DNA of 64,000 nt from Cohnella fermenti. GTDB taxonomy: Bacteria; Bacillota; Bacilli; Paenibacillales; Paenibacillaceae. Made by a program: the position numbers and the translations under genes. Below, piece by piece: positions 1 to 9,791 of this stretch. Under the pieces are notes generated by a model. The model was not told the DNA's origin. It worked only from the letters and a program-made list of their open reading frames with translations, and ran no database searches. Position 1 is the stretch's first letter. Each line of letters starts with the position of its first letter. The stretch lies in the NCBI RefSeq assembly GCF_004801405.1, contig NZ_SSOB01000002.1, positions 186,001 through 250,000 on the forward strand. Reading direction: 5' to 3'.

Positions 1-2
1 CT

Positions 3-2101
3 TCAAGCGTAACCGCTCTGGCCGAAGGCAGAACGCGGGTGACGTTGAAGGTCACCTTGGATGGCGTATCTGTGAACGGCTTCGCGGATATCGTCGTATT
101 CCCCGCGCAGACGGAACTGCTGCCCTCTCCGTGGGCGCTGCTGAATTACCCGCAAGTTCAAGGATATGCGGAATGGGACCCGAACGTTCCCGTGAGACTC
201 GTCAGCAACGGCGACAACATCTGGGGCGCGTCCGACTCCTTCTCCTACCTGTATAGAGCCGCAAGCGGCAACGACGAGATGAAGAGGACGACGATCTCCG
301 CCGTCGTCCATTCGCTGACGCCGACCGATCCGGACGCGGCAGCCGGCCTCATGTTCCGCGACGGTACGGATGCGGACGCCGATAACGTCAACGTGCGCAT
401 CATTCCGAACGGCGGGCTGCGTATGACCTACCGCAGCGCCAAGAAGCCGCAATCGGACTATATCATGGGGCCGACTGTCAGCTTCCCGGCGGAGCTCCGA
501 CTGGTCCGTGAAGGCGATACCTTCATCGGGTCTTACAAGAAGGACGGCAACTGGAAGGAATTCGGCCGCGTCTCCGTCGCCATGACGAATACGCCTGCCG
601 CCGGGCTGACCTTGTTCTCCAGAACCGCCCTGCCGGCCGAAGCCAGCTTCGGAAGCATCGCTTACGCACAAGAGGACCTGGTCTGGTCCGGCCTCGATGT
701 CAAGGCTTCGGCCAATCGACTATGGCAAGTCGGCCAGACGACGCAGATCTCCGTTCAGGGAATAACGGCTTCAGAGACGCGTATCCCTCTGCCCGGAGCG
801 GCTTATGCGTATGCCAGCAGCAATGCCGGCGTGTTGGCGGTAAGCTCGACGGGCGAAGCGACGGCAACCGGCTACGGCTCGGCCACGGTGTCCGTGTCGA
901 CCGAGATCGGCGGGCAGACGATTGCGGGCGAGACGGTTATCACGGTGACGCAGCCACGAGACGGCTATGACGAGATTCAGGCGGAATCGGCGGACGAGGT
1001 CAAGGGACTCGTCAAGTACACGACGATTATCGGAGGCACCACGCCGCAGAGCTGGGCGCGGTACAACGATGTCGACTTCGGCGGGATCGCCCCTTCGCTG
1101 TTCGAAGCGAAGATAGCCGTTCCTGCGCAATTTGCGGGCAAGACCGTTCAGGTCCGGAAGGAGGAGCCGGCAATCTCGACCGCTTCCGATTCTATGAAGC
1201 CGCCGATCGGACCGAATTAACGGAAGCCATCGAAGAAGCGCAGGAGCTGCTGGACGGCGCTTCGATCGGCAACCAGCCGGGCGAATATCCGCAATCGGCT
1301 GCCGATGCGCTGGAAGAAGCCATTGGCGACGCCAACGATACGTTGGGAGACACGACAGCAACCCCGGCCATGATCGACGAAGCCGTCTCCGGGCTGCAGG
1401 CGGCGATAACCGCGTTCCAGAACGCCCAACTGCTTCTGAACGGCTTGTCCGTCACCTCGACCTTGCCGAAGCTGTGGCTGATTGGCCAAACGGCGCAGCT
1501 CGACGTTAAGGGCGCTTACAGAACAGGCGCTTACGTCGAATTATCCGGCGTCGGCTTCACGTTCAGCAGCAGCAATACGGCAGCGGCCACCGTTGACTCG
1601 AGCGGCGTCGTTACCGCCGTCGGTTACGGCACGACCGTCATCCAGGCGTCCGCCGTCATCGACGGCCAGACCTATGCGGGGCAGCTCACGGTTCAGGTCG
1701 TCTCGCCGCGCGACGCGTACGCGACGATCCAGGCGGAATCGGCCGATCAGGTCAGCGGCCTGTCGAAGTACACGACGATCATCGGCAATACGACGCCTCA
1801 GAGCTGGGCCCGGTACGATAACATCCTCTTCGATCCCGACGTTCCGAATCTGTTCGAGGCGAGGCTGGCCGTGCCTGCGGCCTACGCCGGCAAGACGATC
1901 GAGGTTCGCCTGGATAGTCCGACGGGCGCTCTGATCGGCAGCCTCCAGGTACAAGACACCGGAGGATGGGACTCGATGGCCGTGCAGAACGTGTCGCTCA
2001 CGAACGTACCGTCAGTGACCGGCATACACGATGTTTATTTGACGTTCGCGAACGGCGGAACCGCCAATATCGACTGGTTCCGCTTCGACAAGCCGTCCTG
2101 A
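3..2101 (+). pseudogene. Multidomain carbohydrate-binding protein (ConA-like, Ig-like, CBM6, helical, Ig-like, CBM6), 5'-partial and frameshifted
   Basis: The reading frame is open to the left edge, so the catalytic or N-terminal part lies outside the window. In order it shows a concanavalin-like sandwich (about 110-680), a Big_2-type Ig-like domain (690-955), a CBM6-type module opening with IQAESAD in its second copy (973-1190), a helical FIVAR-like stretch (1195-1440), a second Ig-like domain (1450-1705) and a second CBM6 (1715-2098). The first frame stops at 1220. The protein continues in another frame from about 1157, where NLDRFRF lines up with NIDWFRF at the end of the second CBM6. The first CBM6 therefore lacks roughly 45-50 residues and the frame is lost. 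Such proteins are normally secreted glycan-active enzymes. It is either a true pseudogene or a collapsed repeat in the assembly. Confidence 0.75.
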
Positions 2102-2170
2102 TCGCACGGCGGCGGGCATCGCCGGGGATTCTGCGATTCTGCAATCCTGCGATGCCTGCCAATGCCAACC

Positions 2171-2199
2171 AAGCCACCCGGCGGATCGCCGGGTGGCTT
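2171..2199 (+). terminator. Hairpin after the CBM6 gene
   Basis: A 13-bp perfect inverted repeat (AAGCCACCCGGCG on the left arm) with a 3-nt loop lies 70 bp after the stop at 2101. It has no clear T-tract, so termination is likely but not certain. Confidence 0.5.
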
Positions 2200-2314
2200 G
2201 TGCTGCTGTATGATCGAACCGCGGAGAGGCTGCCGACGGCCTAGGTTGGATGCGGCAACCGACATTAGCGAGGCGCGATAATGAGCGGTTTGGTGGAGCC
2301 GGTTGGAGGGGCCG

Positions 2315-2518
2315 ATGAGCGCGAACTCCGCCTATCGACCGTTCATTCCGCTTGCCGTTCCGTCCGGCATTGCTCTCCTCTTCCCCTGTGTTCTATCCCC
2401 TCTGGCGGCATTATGTCTCTTCTCCCTTCCGTTCAGGATAAGGATGTGCAAGGTGAACAGGCTGACCGAAGACCACAGGGCAGGAGCGGCAAGCGGAGGC
2501 GGTGGCGGTGGTTCCTGA
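2315..2518 (+). CDS. Possible small hydrophobic protein
   Basis: This 67-residue frame starts at an ATG five bases after GGAGG and holds one hydrophobic stretch (about residues 8-32) followed by a basic segment and a glycine run. A hairpin that could end its transcript follows at 2567. It resembles no family I know. The 617-bp gap from 2102 to 2718 otherwise shows only the two hairpins, so this is the only candidate gene there. It may well be a chance frame in GC-rich DNA. Confidence 0.22.
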   Translation: MSANSAYRPFIPLAVPSGIALLFPCVLSPLAALCLFSLPFRIRMCKVNRLTEDHRAGAASGGGGGGS

Positions 2519-2566
2519 TCCAAGGGGAGAAGAGGCATAAGGGTTTAGAAGAGGGATAGCGCCCTC

Positions 2567-2592
2567 AGCCCGACGCGGACTTCGGGCTTTTG
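2567..2592 (+). terminator. Short hairpin with T-run upstream of the permease genes
   Basis: AGCCCG and CGGGCT arms (2567-2572 and 2583-2588) are followed directly by TTTT. It separates the preceding gap from the ABC permease gene at 2719. Confidence 0.4.
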
Positions 2593-2718
2593 ATCCGAAT
2601 ATACAGCAATCATCGATTCTTACAGTTTATCCGAAGGAAGCCCCCGTGCCACAATAGGCTCGTTCCCGCCACAGCCGGCCGGCGGCGGAAGAACAACGGA
2701 AGGGAGAGTCGCCGCATC

Positions 2719-3630
2719 ATGAAGCAAGAATGGAAGCTGTTCCGGAAGAACGGAGCTTTGTTCACCCTGTCGTTGCCAGGCATCTTGTACCTGTTCGTGA
2801 TCGCTTATCTGCCGATGGCCGGAATTATCGTGGCCTTCAAGGATTACCGGTACGATCTGGGCATCTTCGGCAGTCGATGGATCGGCTTCAAGAACTTCGA
2901 ATTCCTGTTCGTCTCGGAGTCCGCCTTCGTCATCACCCGCAATACCGTGCTCTATAATCTGGGCTACATGCTGATCGGCACTGCGGCATCGCTGGCGGTC
3001 GCCCTCCTGCTGAACGAGATTGCGGGAAGGCTGTCGCGCTTCTATCAGACCGTGATGTTCCTGCCGCACTTTCTGTCGTGGGTTGTCGTCGGTTACATCG
3101 CCTATGCATTCCTGGACGCCCAAAGCGGCTTCGCCAATCAGGCGCTCCAGGCTCTCGGCCTCCCTCCCGTCGACTGGTACTTCGATTCCCGTTACTGGCC
3201 GTACATTCTGAACCCGGTCCATCTCTGGAAGTCCATCGGCTTCTCCGCCCTCGTCTATTACGCAGGCATCCTGGGCATCGACCCGGACTACTACGAAGCG
3301 GCTCGAATCGACGGAGCGAACCGTCTGCAGATGGCGCTCAGAATTACGCTGCCAATGCTGCTTCCGCTCGTGAGCATTCTGCTCATCGTCTCGACGGGGC
3401 ACATGTTCCGCGGCGACTTCGGCCTGCACTACTTCATCCCGAACAACTCCGGCCTGCTGTACGGCGCGACCGATGTCATCGACACCTACGTGTACAGGGC
3501 GCTTAGGGTCATCGGCGATTTCGGCATGTCCTCCGCAGTCGGGCTCTATCAATCCATCGTTGGGCTTGGCCTCGTTCTGGCCGCCAATTATACGGTTCGC
3601 AAGCTGAATCCGGACAACTCGCTCTGGTAG
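2719..3630 (+). CDS. Carbohydrate ABC transporter permease, LplB family
   Basis: This 303-residue integral membrane protein would be one of the two channel subunits of a sugar or oligosaccharide importer. It has about six hydrophobic segments, the first at residues 14-38, and the EAA loop that contacts the ATPase at about 191-206 (YYEAARIDGANRLQ). I chose the ATG at 2719 (MKQEWKLF), preceded by AGGGAGAG, rather than an upstream TTG-type frame whose extra 43 residues are basic and unlike the family. It is followed with no gap by the LplC partner and then by the binding protein. As in most such clusters no ATPase gene is present; a shared MsmX-type ATPase elsewhere is the usual arrangement. Confidence 0.93.
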   Translation: MKQEWKLFRKNGALFTLSLPGILYLFVIAYLPMAGIIVAFKDYRYDLGIFGSRWIGFKNFEFLFVSESAFVITRNTVLYNLGYMLIGTAASLAVALLLNEIAGRLSRFYQTVMFLPHFLSWVVVGYIAYAFLDAQSGFANQALQALGLPPVDWYFDSRYWPYILNPVHLWKSIGFSALVYYAGILGIDPDYYEAARIDGANRLQMALRITLPMLLPLVSILLIVSTGHMFRGDFGLHYFIPNNSGLLYGATDVIDTYVYRALRVIGDFGMSSAVGLYQSIVGLGLVLAANYTVRKLNPDNSLW

Positions 3631-4591
3631 GTGATGGCTATGGCTCACAACTCGGTTCGCAATTCGATTCTCGATTCGGTTCGCATTCCGACTCACAATC
3701 CGGTTCGCAATCGCACGTCCCATCGCGCCGCGAATATTGTTATCCATCTCTTCTTCCTTCTGCTGACGCTGTTCATCGTGCTTCCTATGCTGCTTATCGC
3801 GGCCGTCTCGCTGACGGAAGAGAAGCTGCTGGCCCGGAACGGCTATCGGTTCTGGCCCGAGAGCTTCAGCCTGGACGCTTACCGGTATATCTTCGAAGCG
3901 CCGGCGATCGTCCTTCGGGCCTATGGCGTCACTACCGGCGTCACGATTGCCGGCACGCTGCTTGGGCTGCTGTTCATCTCCACGATCGGCTATGCCATCT
4001 CACGACGAGATTACCGATATTCGCGAATCACGACGTTCTACGTGTTCTTCACGATGCTGTTCAGCGGCGGCCTCGTTCCCTTCTATATTCTGATGACGCA
4101 ATATCTGCATGTCCAAGACACGCTGCTGGCGCTTATTCTGCCGGGCTTGCTCAGTCCCTTCTACGTCATGATCATGAAGGGCTTCCTGGACAAGATCCCC
4201 CCGGAGATGGCCGAGTCGGCCAAGATCGACGGGGCGGGCGAGTGGACGATCTACTCCCGAATCATCCTGCCGCTGTCCGCTCCGGCGCTGGCGACGATCG
4301 GCTTGTTCGTCTCCTTCATATTGGAACGACTGGTTCAACGGGCTGCTGTTCATCGACAACGACAAGCTGATTCCGCTGCAACTGCTGCTGGTCCGAATTC
4401 TCAACACGATCGACTTCCTGGCCCAGAACCAGCAATTCGTCGGAGCGCTGGGCATCGACGTTCAGCGATTCCCTTCGCAATCGATACGCATGGCGATGGC
4501 CATCGTCGTCACGGGGCCGATCATGTTCATCTTCCCTCTGTTCCAACGGTTCTTCGTCAAGGGATTGACGGTAGGAGCCATCAAAGGCTAA
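3631..4591 (+). pseudogene. Carbohydrate ABC transporter permease, LplC family, frameshifted
   Basis: The first part is a normal LplC-type permease with a membrane segment near residues 35-60 and the EAA loop (PPEMAESAKIDGAGEW). After ATIGLFVSF at about 4309-4317 the frame breaks. Dropping into the next frame restores YWNDWFNGL and an intact family C-terminus ending FVKGLTVGAIKG at 4591. One missing base at about 4315 explains it. The uncorrected frame would run to 4650 with a basic tail unlike any permease. The start is uncertain (GTG 3631, ATG 3634 or ATG 3640). It pairs with the LplB permease and the solute-binding protein on either side. The defect is a real mutation or a sequencing error. 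Confidence 0.85.
3653..3724 (+). repeat. 24-bp tandem repeat at the start of the LplC gene
   Basis: The 9-mer CGGTTCGCA recurs at 3653, 3677 and 3701, exactly 24 bp apart, giving about three degenerate 8-residue repeats (for example NSVRNSIL) in the N-terminus of the permease. The same 9-mer also occurs at 3593 near the end of the preceding gene. Confidence 0.65.
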
Positions 4592-4672
4592 GGGGCTTCG
4601 CCCAGGCCGGGCAAATTCCTTCGCCCGACCGGACTTTAAATATTATATAGTTGATCTGGAGGGGTACAGTTC

Positions 4673-6226
4673 ATGAACAGAACACAACGGACACGAATCG
4701 CCGCCGCGGTCGCCCTATGCGCGACAATGGCAGTAAGCGCTTGCGGCTCGAACAATTCGAACGGCGCGAGCAATGCGCCCTCAGCATCCCAGCCGTCCGA
4801 CTCCGCATCGCCATCGGCGGCAGCGGCGACAAGCTCTTCGTCTCCATCCGCAAGCCCCGCGCTTGAAGAAGTGACGCTCAACTGGTATTACCCGCAGCCG
4901 TCCGCGCAGGCGGATCAGGCGGCCATCGAGGAAGCCTTCAACAAGATTACGCTGGAGAAGTTGAATGCCAAGGTCAACCTGCATCCGATCGACTTCGGCG
5001 ACTACGAGCAGAAGATGAACACCATCTTCGCCGCAGGAGCCAGCGACGTGGACCTCGTCTGGACGTCCAACTGGAGCTTCGTGTACAGCAAGAACGCGGA
5101 GAAGGGCGCGTTCCTGTCGCTGGGCGGCCTGCTTGATCAATACGGCAAGGACATCAAGGCGAGCATGCCGGACTTCGTCTGGACCGATGTTACGCTCGAC
5201 GGCAACATCTACGCCGTTCCGAGCTACCAGGTCGCGGCCAAGCGGGCCGGTCTCGTCGTGCAGAAGCGATTCGCCGACAAGTACAACCTCGACGTCTCTT
5301 CCATCAAGAAGCTCGCCGACTTCGAGCCCTTCTTCGAGGAGCTGAAGAAGAACGAACCCGATATTGTTCCGTTCGCCATCAACAATAACTTTATGATTTC
5401 GGAGCTGTACGGCATCGTTCAGAGCGGCTCCTATGCCTATTATAAGGACGATCCTTCCTTAAAGCTGTTCACCATCTATGAGAGCCCGGAATACAAGGAC
5501 CACATCGAGCTGGACCGCCGCTGGTACGAGAAGGGTTACCTGAACAAGGATGCGGCGACGATCAAGGACCGCGCGACGCTGATCGGCACCGGCAATGCGG
5601 CAGCCTCGATCGACGTTACGATGAAGCCTGGCGGCGAAGCCGAAGCGAAGAAGCAATTCGGCGGCAACGATGTCATCTTCGTCCCTCTAACGGAAGCGGA
5701 ATTTACCGGTGTCCAGCCGACCATGAACGCCGTCAGCCGCACCTCCGCCAACCCGGATCGGGCGATGATGCTGCTGAATCTGATCAATACGGACAGCGAG
5801 CTGTACAACCTGATCAGCTTCGGCATCGAAGGCAAGCACTATACCAAGATCGGTGACAATACGATTCGCCTGATCGAAGGCAGCGGCTATTCCCCGCTCA
5901 CCAACTGGGTGTTCGGCAACATCATGAACGGCTTCCTGCTCGAAGGCCGGCCGGCCGATACGTTCGAACAGACCAAGGCGCTGAACGAGAGCGCCAAAGT
6001 AAGAGCGACCTTCGGCTTCAATCCTCTACTCGACGACGTGAAGACCGAGGTTGCCGGTGTCAAGGCGGTCGAGGAGCAATATATCCGGATGCTCGCCGTC
6101 GGCGTCGTCGCCCCGGATAAGGTGCTGCCGGAGTTCATCTCCAAGCTGAAGAAAGCGGGAAGCGACAAGATTCTCGCCGAAGAGCAGAAGCAGCTCGATG
6201 AATGGCTGAAGACGAGCAAGAAGTGA
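4673..6226 (+). CDS. Extracellular sugar-binding lipoprotein of an ABC transporter (DUF3502-type)
   Basis: This 517-residue protein would catch the oligosaccharide outside the cell and deliver it to the LplB/LplC permeases encoded just upstream. It opens with a lipoprotein signal (basic start, hydrophobic core, lipobox VSAC with the Cys at about residue 25), then a Ser/Ala-rich linker to about residue 60, then a family 1-type binding fold with the C-terminal domain common in Paenibacillus LplA-like proteins. The start ATG follows GGAGGGG. The gap of 81 bp after the permease suits one operon. The substrate cannot be read from the sequence. Confidence 0.92.
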   Translation: MNRTQRTRIAAAVALCATMAVSACGSNNSNGASNAPSASQPSDSASPSAAAATSSSSPSASPALEEVTLNWYYPQPSAQADQAAIEEAFNKITLEKLNAKVNLHPIDFGDYEQKMNTIFAAGASDVDLVWTSNWSFVYSKNAEKGAFLSLGGLLDQYGKDIKASMPDFVWTDVTLDGNIYAVPSYQVAAKRAGLVVQKRFADKYNLDVSSIKKLADFEPFFEELKKNEPDIVPFAINNNFMISELYGIVQSGSYAYYKDDPSLKLFTIYESPEYKDHIELDRRWYEKGYLNKDAATIKDRATLIGTGNAAASIDVTMKPGGEAEAKKQFGGNDVIFVPLTEAEFTGVQPTMNAVSRTSANPDRAMMLLNLINTDSELYNLISFGIEGKHYTKIGDNTIRLIEGSGYSPLTNWVFGNIMNGFLLEGRPADTFEQTKALNESAKVRATFGFNPLLDDVKTEVAGVKAVEEQYIRMLAVGVVAPDKVLPEFISKLKKAGSDKILAEEQKQLDEWLKTSKK

Positions 6227-6291
6227 TAGCGGAGCTCTAGCGAATCGCTCATCCCGACAACAGCTTAGCCATAGAAGGAAGGTAGGCCGTC

Positions 6292-8628
6292 ATGTTATCC
6301 AGCATCCGAACCCGCAAATATCTGCACAAAATGGTGCTGACTATCATGAGCTTCGTGGCAGCCTTCCTGGTCGCGATCTCCGGAACGGTGTTCTACTATT
6401 CCGATTCGATCGTCCGCCACACAAGAGAAGAAGCGAACCACAAGGTGCTGGCCCAGGCAAGCCTCAATATCGGCTCGATGAACGAGATCGTGAAGACGCT
6501 GGCGATGTCCGTCTACTTCGATAACGAGCTGCGCTCCCTCTTCTTCGACCGCATCGATATCGCACAGGTGCTGATGCGGTCGGGCAAGCTGGACAAGCTT
6601 GTCGCCTCCAGCTCCTTCCTTCATTCCATCGTCATCTACAATCAGGCGATGGATGCCTATTACGGCGGCGGAGACGTCAGCTTCCTGTCGGATCGGGACC
6701 CGGTAATCGAGGCGGTCCGGCAGACCGCCCAGATCAGCCCCGGCAAGATCGCCCACATGAAGCTGGTTCCCATGTATGCCGAGCTGAAGCCGGGCGATGC
6801 GGACACGAACGGGAAAGTCGGATTTTTCTCCCTGTTCATGTACGATTCTCTCGATCCTTATCAAGGGGAAAGCATGCTTGTTCTAAACATCAAACCGGAG
6901 TGGATCGTCAGCAATATACAAGCGGTCAACCGGTTGAAGGGGTCCTCCTCCTTCTTCCTGATGGATGCGGACAATCGCTCGATCATCGCGTCTTCTTCAC
7001 GGGACGTCAAGCCGGAGAATGCCGAGCTCGACCAGCTCCTCCGGCGAATCCCTTACGGGCAAGGAGTGTTCGCCTCCTCCGTCCTTCGGGTGGACGACAA
7101 GCGATACCTGGCCACCGTCATGGACCTCGCGGACAACCGTTGGAGACTCGTAACCTTGGACAACTACGCGGACATGATGAAGCAGGTCACCATGCTGAGA
7201 AGAACCTCGATCGGAATCGCCCTGCTGTTCCTGCTGACCGCCGTCCTCCTCTCTCCGCTCGTCTCGCGCCGACTGTATCGGCCCGTCGAGACCGTGCTCT
7301 CGGACATCCGGAAGCTCGGCTCGGCGGACGACGGACAGACCCATCCGGATGAATGGAGCTTCATCCGCGACCGATACCGTGGGGCCATCCAGGAGATGAA
7401 TCGGGTTAAGCAAGAGAGAAGAGACATTCTGCGAACGTTCTATCTGACCAAGTGGCTGACCGAGAATCTCCCGTTGACGGAAGACGAGTGGGCCAAGCTG
7501 CTCGCGGACCACCGGATACCGATCGATCCGAAGCGGCCGATCCTGCTGGCGCTGCTGCGTATCGATCGGTATCCGATGCTGCTTCGGTCCAAGAGCCCGT
7601 CCGAGCTTCAGGTGTACCCGTTCGCCGTCGGCAATATCGCCTCGGAGATGTTGTCCAGCCGGTATGTGTGCGTTCCCATCAAGCTTCGGGAGGATCAGTC
7701 GGCCCTTCTGATCCAGCCGTCCGGCAACGGGGAGGAGGCCCTGCCGGAGCTGGCGGACTTGCTGCGAGCCACCTGCGACACGGTGCATCGTTATTATCAC
7801 ATTACGTTCACCGGAGCCGTCGGCGATCCCGTTGTCCCCGGCGGTTCACTGCCGGAACGATATCGGACCCTGTCGACGCAACTGGACGGACGTCTCATGT
7901 TCGAATACGGGACCGTCATCACGCCGGATAAGGTCCTCGCTCTGTCGAGCGATTACGATGCCGCATGGATCGATGAACTGCACGGCAAGCTGTCCATCGC
8001 CATGATCGAAGGCAGGCCGGACGCGGTGGAGCAGGCGCTGAACGCCCTGTTCGACGAGTTGGCCCGATACGATTACGACGGAGTTATTCAGCATCTCATG
8101 CAACTCCTGACGACCGTCCGCTTGACGGTCCGGCGAATGGACCAGCACCGGATTCAAGCCCTGTTGCTCCACTACGGCTCGTTGTTCAAAGCGGTCCTGT
8201 CCGCGGAGACGCTCGCGGAGGCCAAGGCCGCCTTACTCGCAGCGCTGACCGAGACCGCCGGAGCGCAGGCGCCCCGAACCGGCGAGCGCCGCGAGCTGAT
8301 CGTGGAAGCCATGAAGGAGATTATCCGGGAGAGCTACTTGGACCCCACGCTGAATCTGTCCGGCATCGCCGCTATGGTCCGCATGTCCGAGACATACGCC
8401 GGCAAGCTGTTCCGGGACGCCGAGGGCATGTCGGCCGCCGATTATCTGAACGAGGTCCGGCTGGACCACGCGAAGCGAATGCTCGAAGAGACGGACGACA
8501 GCGTCAACAAAATCATGGAGCGATGCGGCTTCAGCAACCAGAGCAACTTCTTCCGCCAGTTCAAGCGGAGATTCGGGACAACCCCGAAGGAGCTTCGCTT
8601 GACATCCGCGGTTCTGCCCAGAAGCTGA
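6292..8628 (+). CDS. Membrane-anchored AraC-family regulator with extracellular sensor region
   Basis: This 778-residue protein has a membrane segment near residues 15-36, a large extracellular-type sensor region, a second membrane segment near 303-325 (GIALLFLLTAVLL), a HAMP-like and linker region, and an AraC double helix-turn-helix at about 675-775, with the signature MERCGFSNQSNFFRQFKRRFG. This one-protein sensor-regulator type is typical of Paenibacillus sugar-use loci and usually switches on the neighbouring transporter. It lies 65 bp after the binding protein and 80 bp before the GH130 gene. ATG follows GAAGGAAGG. Direct control of this cluster is inferred. Confidence 0.9.
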   Translation: MLSSIRTRKYLHKMVLTIMSFVAAFLVAISGTVFYYSDSIVRHTREEANHKVLAQASLNIGSMNEIVKTLAMSVYFDNELRSLFFDRIDIAQVLMRSGKLDKLVASSSFLHSIVIYNQAMDAYYGGGDVSFLSDRDPVIEAVRQTAQISPGKIAHMKLVPMYAELKPGDADTNGKVGFFSLFMYDSLDPYQGESMLVLNIKPEWIVSNIQAVNRLKGSSSFFLMDADNRSIIASSSRDVKPENAELDQLLRRIPYGQGVFASSVLRVDDKRYLATVMDLADNRWRLVTLDNYADMMKQVTMLRRTSIGIALLFLLTAVLLSPLVSRRLYRPVETVLSDIRKLGSADDGQTHPDEWSFIRDRYRGAIQEMNRVKQERRDILRTFYLTKWLTENLPLTEDEWAKLLADHRIPIDPKRPILLALLRIDRYPMLLRSKSPSELQVYPFAVGNIASEMLSSRYVCVPIKLREDQSALLIQPSGNGEEALPELADLLRATCDTVHRYYHITFTGAVGDPVVPGGSLPERYRTLSTQLDGRLMFEYGTVITPDKVLALSSDYDAAWIDELHGKLSIAMIEGRPDAVEQALNALFDELARYDYDGVIQHLMQLLTTVRLTVRRMDQHRIQALLLHYGSLFKAVLSAETLAEAKAALLAALTETAGAQAPRTGERRELIVEAMKEIIRESYLDPTLNLSGIAAMVRMSETYAGKLFRDAEGMSAADYLNEVRLDHAKRMLEETDDSVNKIMERCGFSNQSNFFRQFKRRFGTTPKELRLTSAVLPRS

Positions 8629-8708
8629 TTACCCGCTCCGAGCATCCGATCTTAAGAATACCTGGACATCCAAGCAGACTTATCGAGCACTCAAGGAGGG
8701 GCTTGCCC

Positions 8709-9704
8709 ATGTCGGAACAACGGATCGGCCTCGTTCGATCCCATAAGTCCATCGCGCGTCACCCCGCCAATCCCGTCTTAAGCGCCGCCGATGTGCCGTA
8801 TCCGACGGCATTGGTGTTTAATGGAGGGGTAACCAAGTATCACGGGAAGTACGTGATGATATTCCGCAACGATTACGGCTCGCTTGCCGAACAGACGCTG
8901 CTTCCGCCCGACAGGACGGACCTGGGCATTGCCTTCAGCGACGACGGGGTAAGCTGGAGCGTCCGCCCCGCCCCCTGCTTCCGAATGAACGACGGGGAGA
9001 TCGTAAGGGCTTACGATCCGCGCCTTACCGTCATGGACGGACGCTGCTATATGTGCTTCGCCGTGGACACCCATCACGGAATCCGCGGCGGAATCGCGGT
9101 GACGGACGACTTCGAGTCCTTCGAGGTGCTGTCGCTGTCCACGCCGGACTTGCGCAATATGGTGTTGTTCCCGGAACGGATCGGCGGTCGGTACGTGCGG
9201 CTGGAGCGTCCCTTCACGGTGTATAGCCGCGGGCGCGACCGGTTCGACACCTGGATCTCGGCTTCGCCCGATCTCGTGCACTGGGGCGATTCCCGACTGC
9301 TGCTGGCCGTCGAGGATGTCCCCTTCGCTAATGACAAGATCGGCCCCGGCGCCCCTCCGATACGCACGGAGAAGGGGTGGTTGACGACGTTCCACGCAGT
9401 CGACGTCGATCCCTCCCGAGGCAAGAACGGCTGGGAACCTTACTGGAGAAAAAGATATACCGCGGGAATCATGCTGCTCGATCTGGACGATCCTTCGCGA
9501 ATCGTCGGTCTGTGCAAGCACCCGCTGATTGCCCCGGAAGCTCCTTACGAGACGGAAGGCGGCTTCCGCAATGACGTCGTCTTCCCCGGCGGCATGGTGC
9601 TTGAGCCGGACGGCGAGGTCAAGATCTACTACGGAGCGGCCGACACGGTCGAATGCCTGGCCACCGCTCATGTCGACGATCTGATCAAAGCTTGCCTGGA
9701 ATAA
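8709..9704 (+). CDS. Glycoside hydrolase family 130 enzyme (beta-mannoside phosphorylase or hydrolase type)
   Basis: This 331-residue protein has the five-bladed propeller pattern of GH130: NPVLS near the start, DPRLT mid-protein, and VVFPGGMVLEPDGEVKIYYG near the end. GH130 members act on beta-1,4- or beta-1,2-mannosides, many by phosphorolysis. Which subgroup this is cannot be told here. There is no signal peptide, so it acts in the cytoplasm on imported oligosaccharide. I chose the ATG at 8709 after AAGGAGG; a longer frame overlapping the AraC gene has no ribosome site. Together with the transporter upstream it suggests use of a mannose-containing glycan. Confidence 0.9.
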   Translation: MSEQRIGLVRSHKSIARHPANPVLSAADVPYPTALVFNGGVTKYHGKYVMIFRNDYGSLAEQTLLPPDRTDLGIAFSDDGVSWSVRPAPCFRMNDGEIVRAYDPRLTVMDGRCYMCFAVDTHHGIRGGIAVTDDFESFEVLSLSTPDLRNMVLFPERIGGRYVRLERPFTVYSRGRDRFDTWISASPDLVHWGDSRLLLAVEDVPFANDKIGPGAPPIRTEKGWLTTFHAVDVDPSRGKNGWEPYWRKRYTAGIMLLDLDDPSRIVGLCKHPLIAPEAPYETEGGFRNDVVFPGGMVLEPDGEVKIYYGAADTVECLATAHVDDLIKACLE

Positions 9705-9705
9705 A

Positions 9706-9746
9706 AACAAGTCTCCTTCCGGCGAATCGCCGGAAGGAGACTTGTT
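9706..9746. terminator. Strong bidirectional hairpin between convergent genes
   Basis: A near-perfect 19-bp inverted repeat (left arm begins AACAAGTCTCC) with a 3-nt loop sits just after the GH130 stop. It is preceded by an A-run, which gives a T-run for minus-strand transcripts from the 9792-11660 gene. Confidence 0.85.
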
Positions 9747-9791
9747 CATTGCGGATTGCAGTTCAGGAGGAAGGAATGACAGCATTGCTCT

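Noticed and set aside
4735-4742. AAGCGCTT operator-like palindrome
   Set aside because: It encodes the lipobox region of the binding protein and lacks the flanking cre bases.
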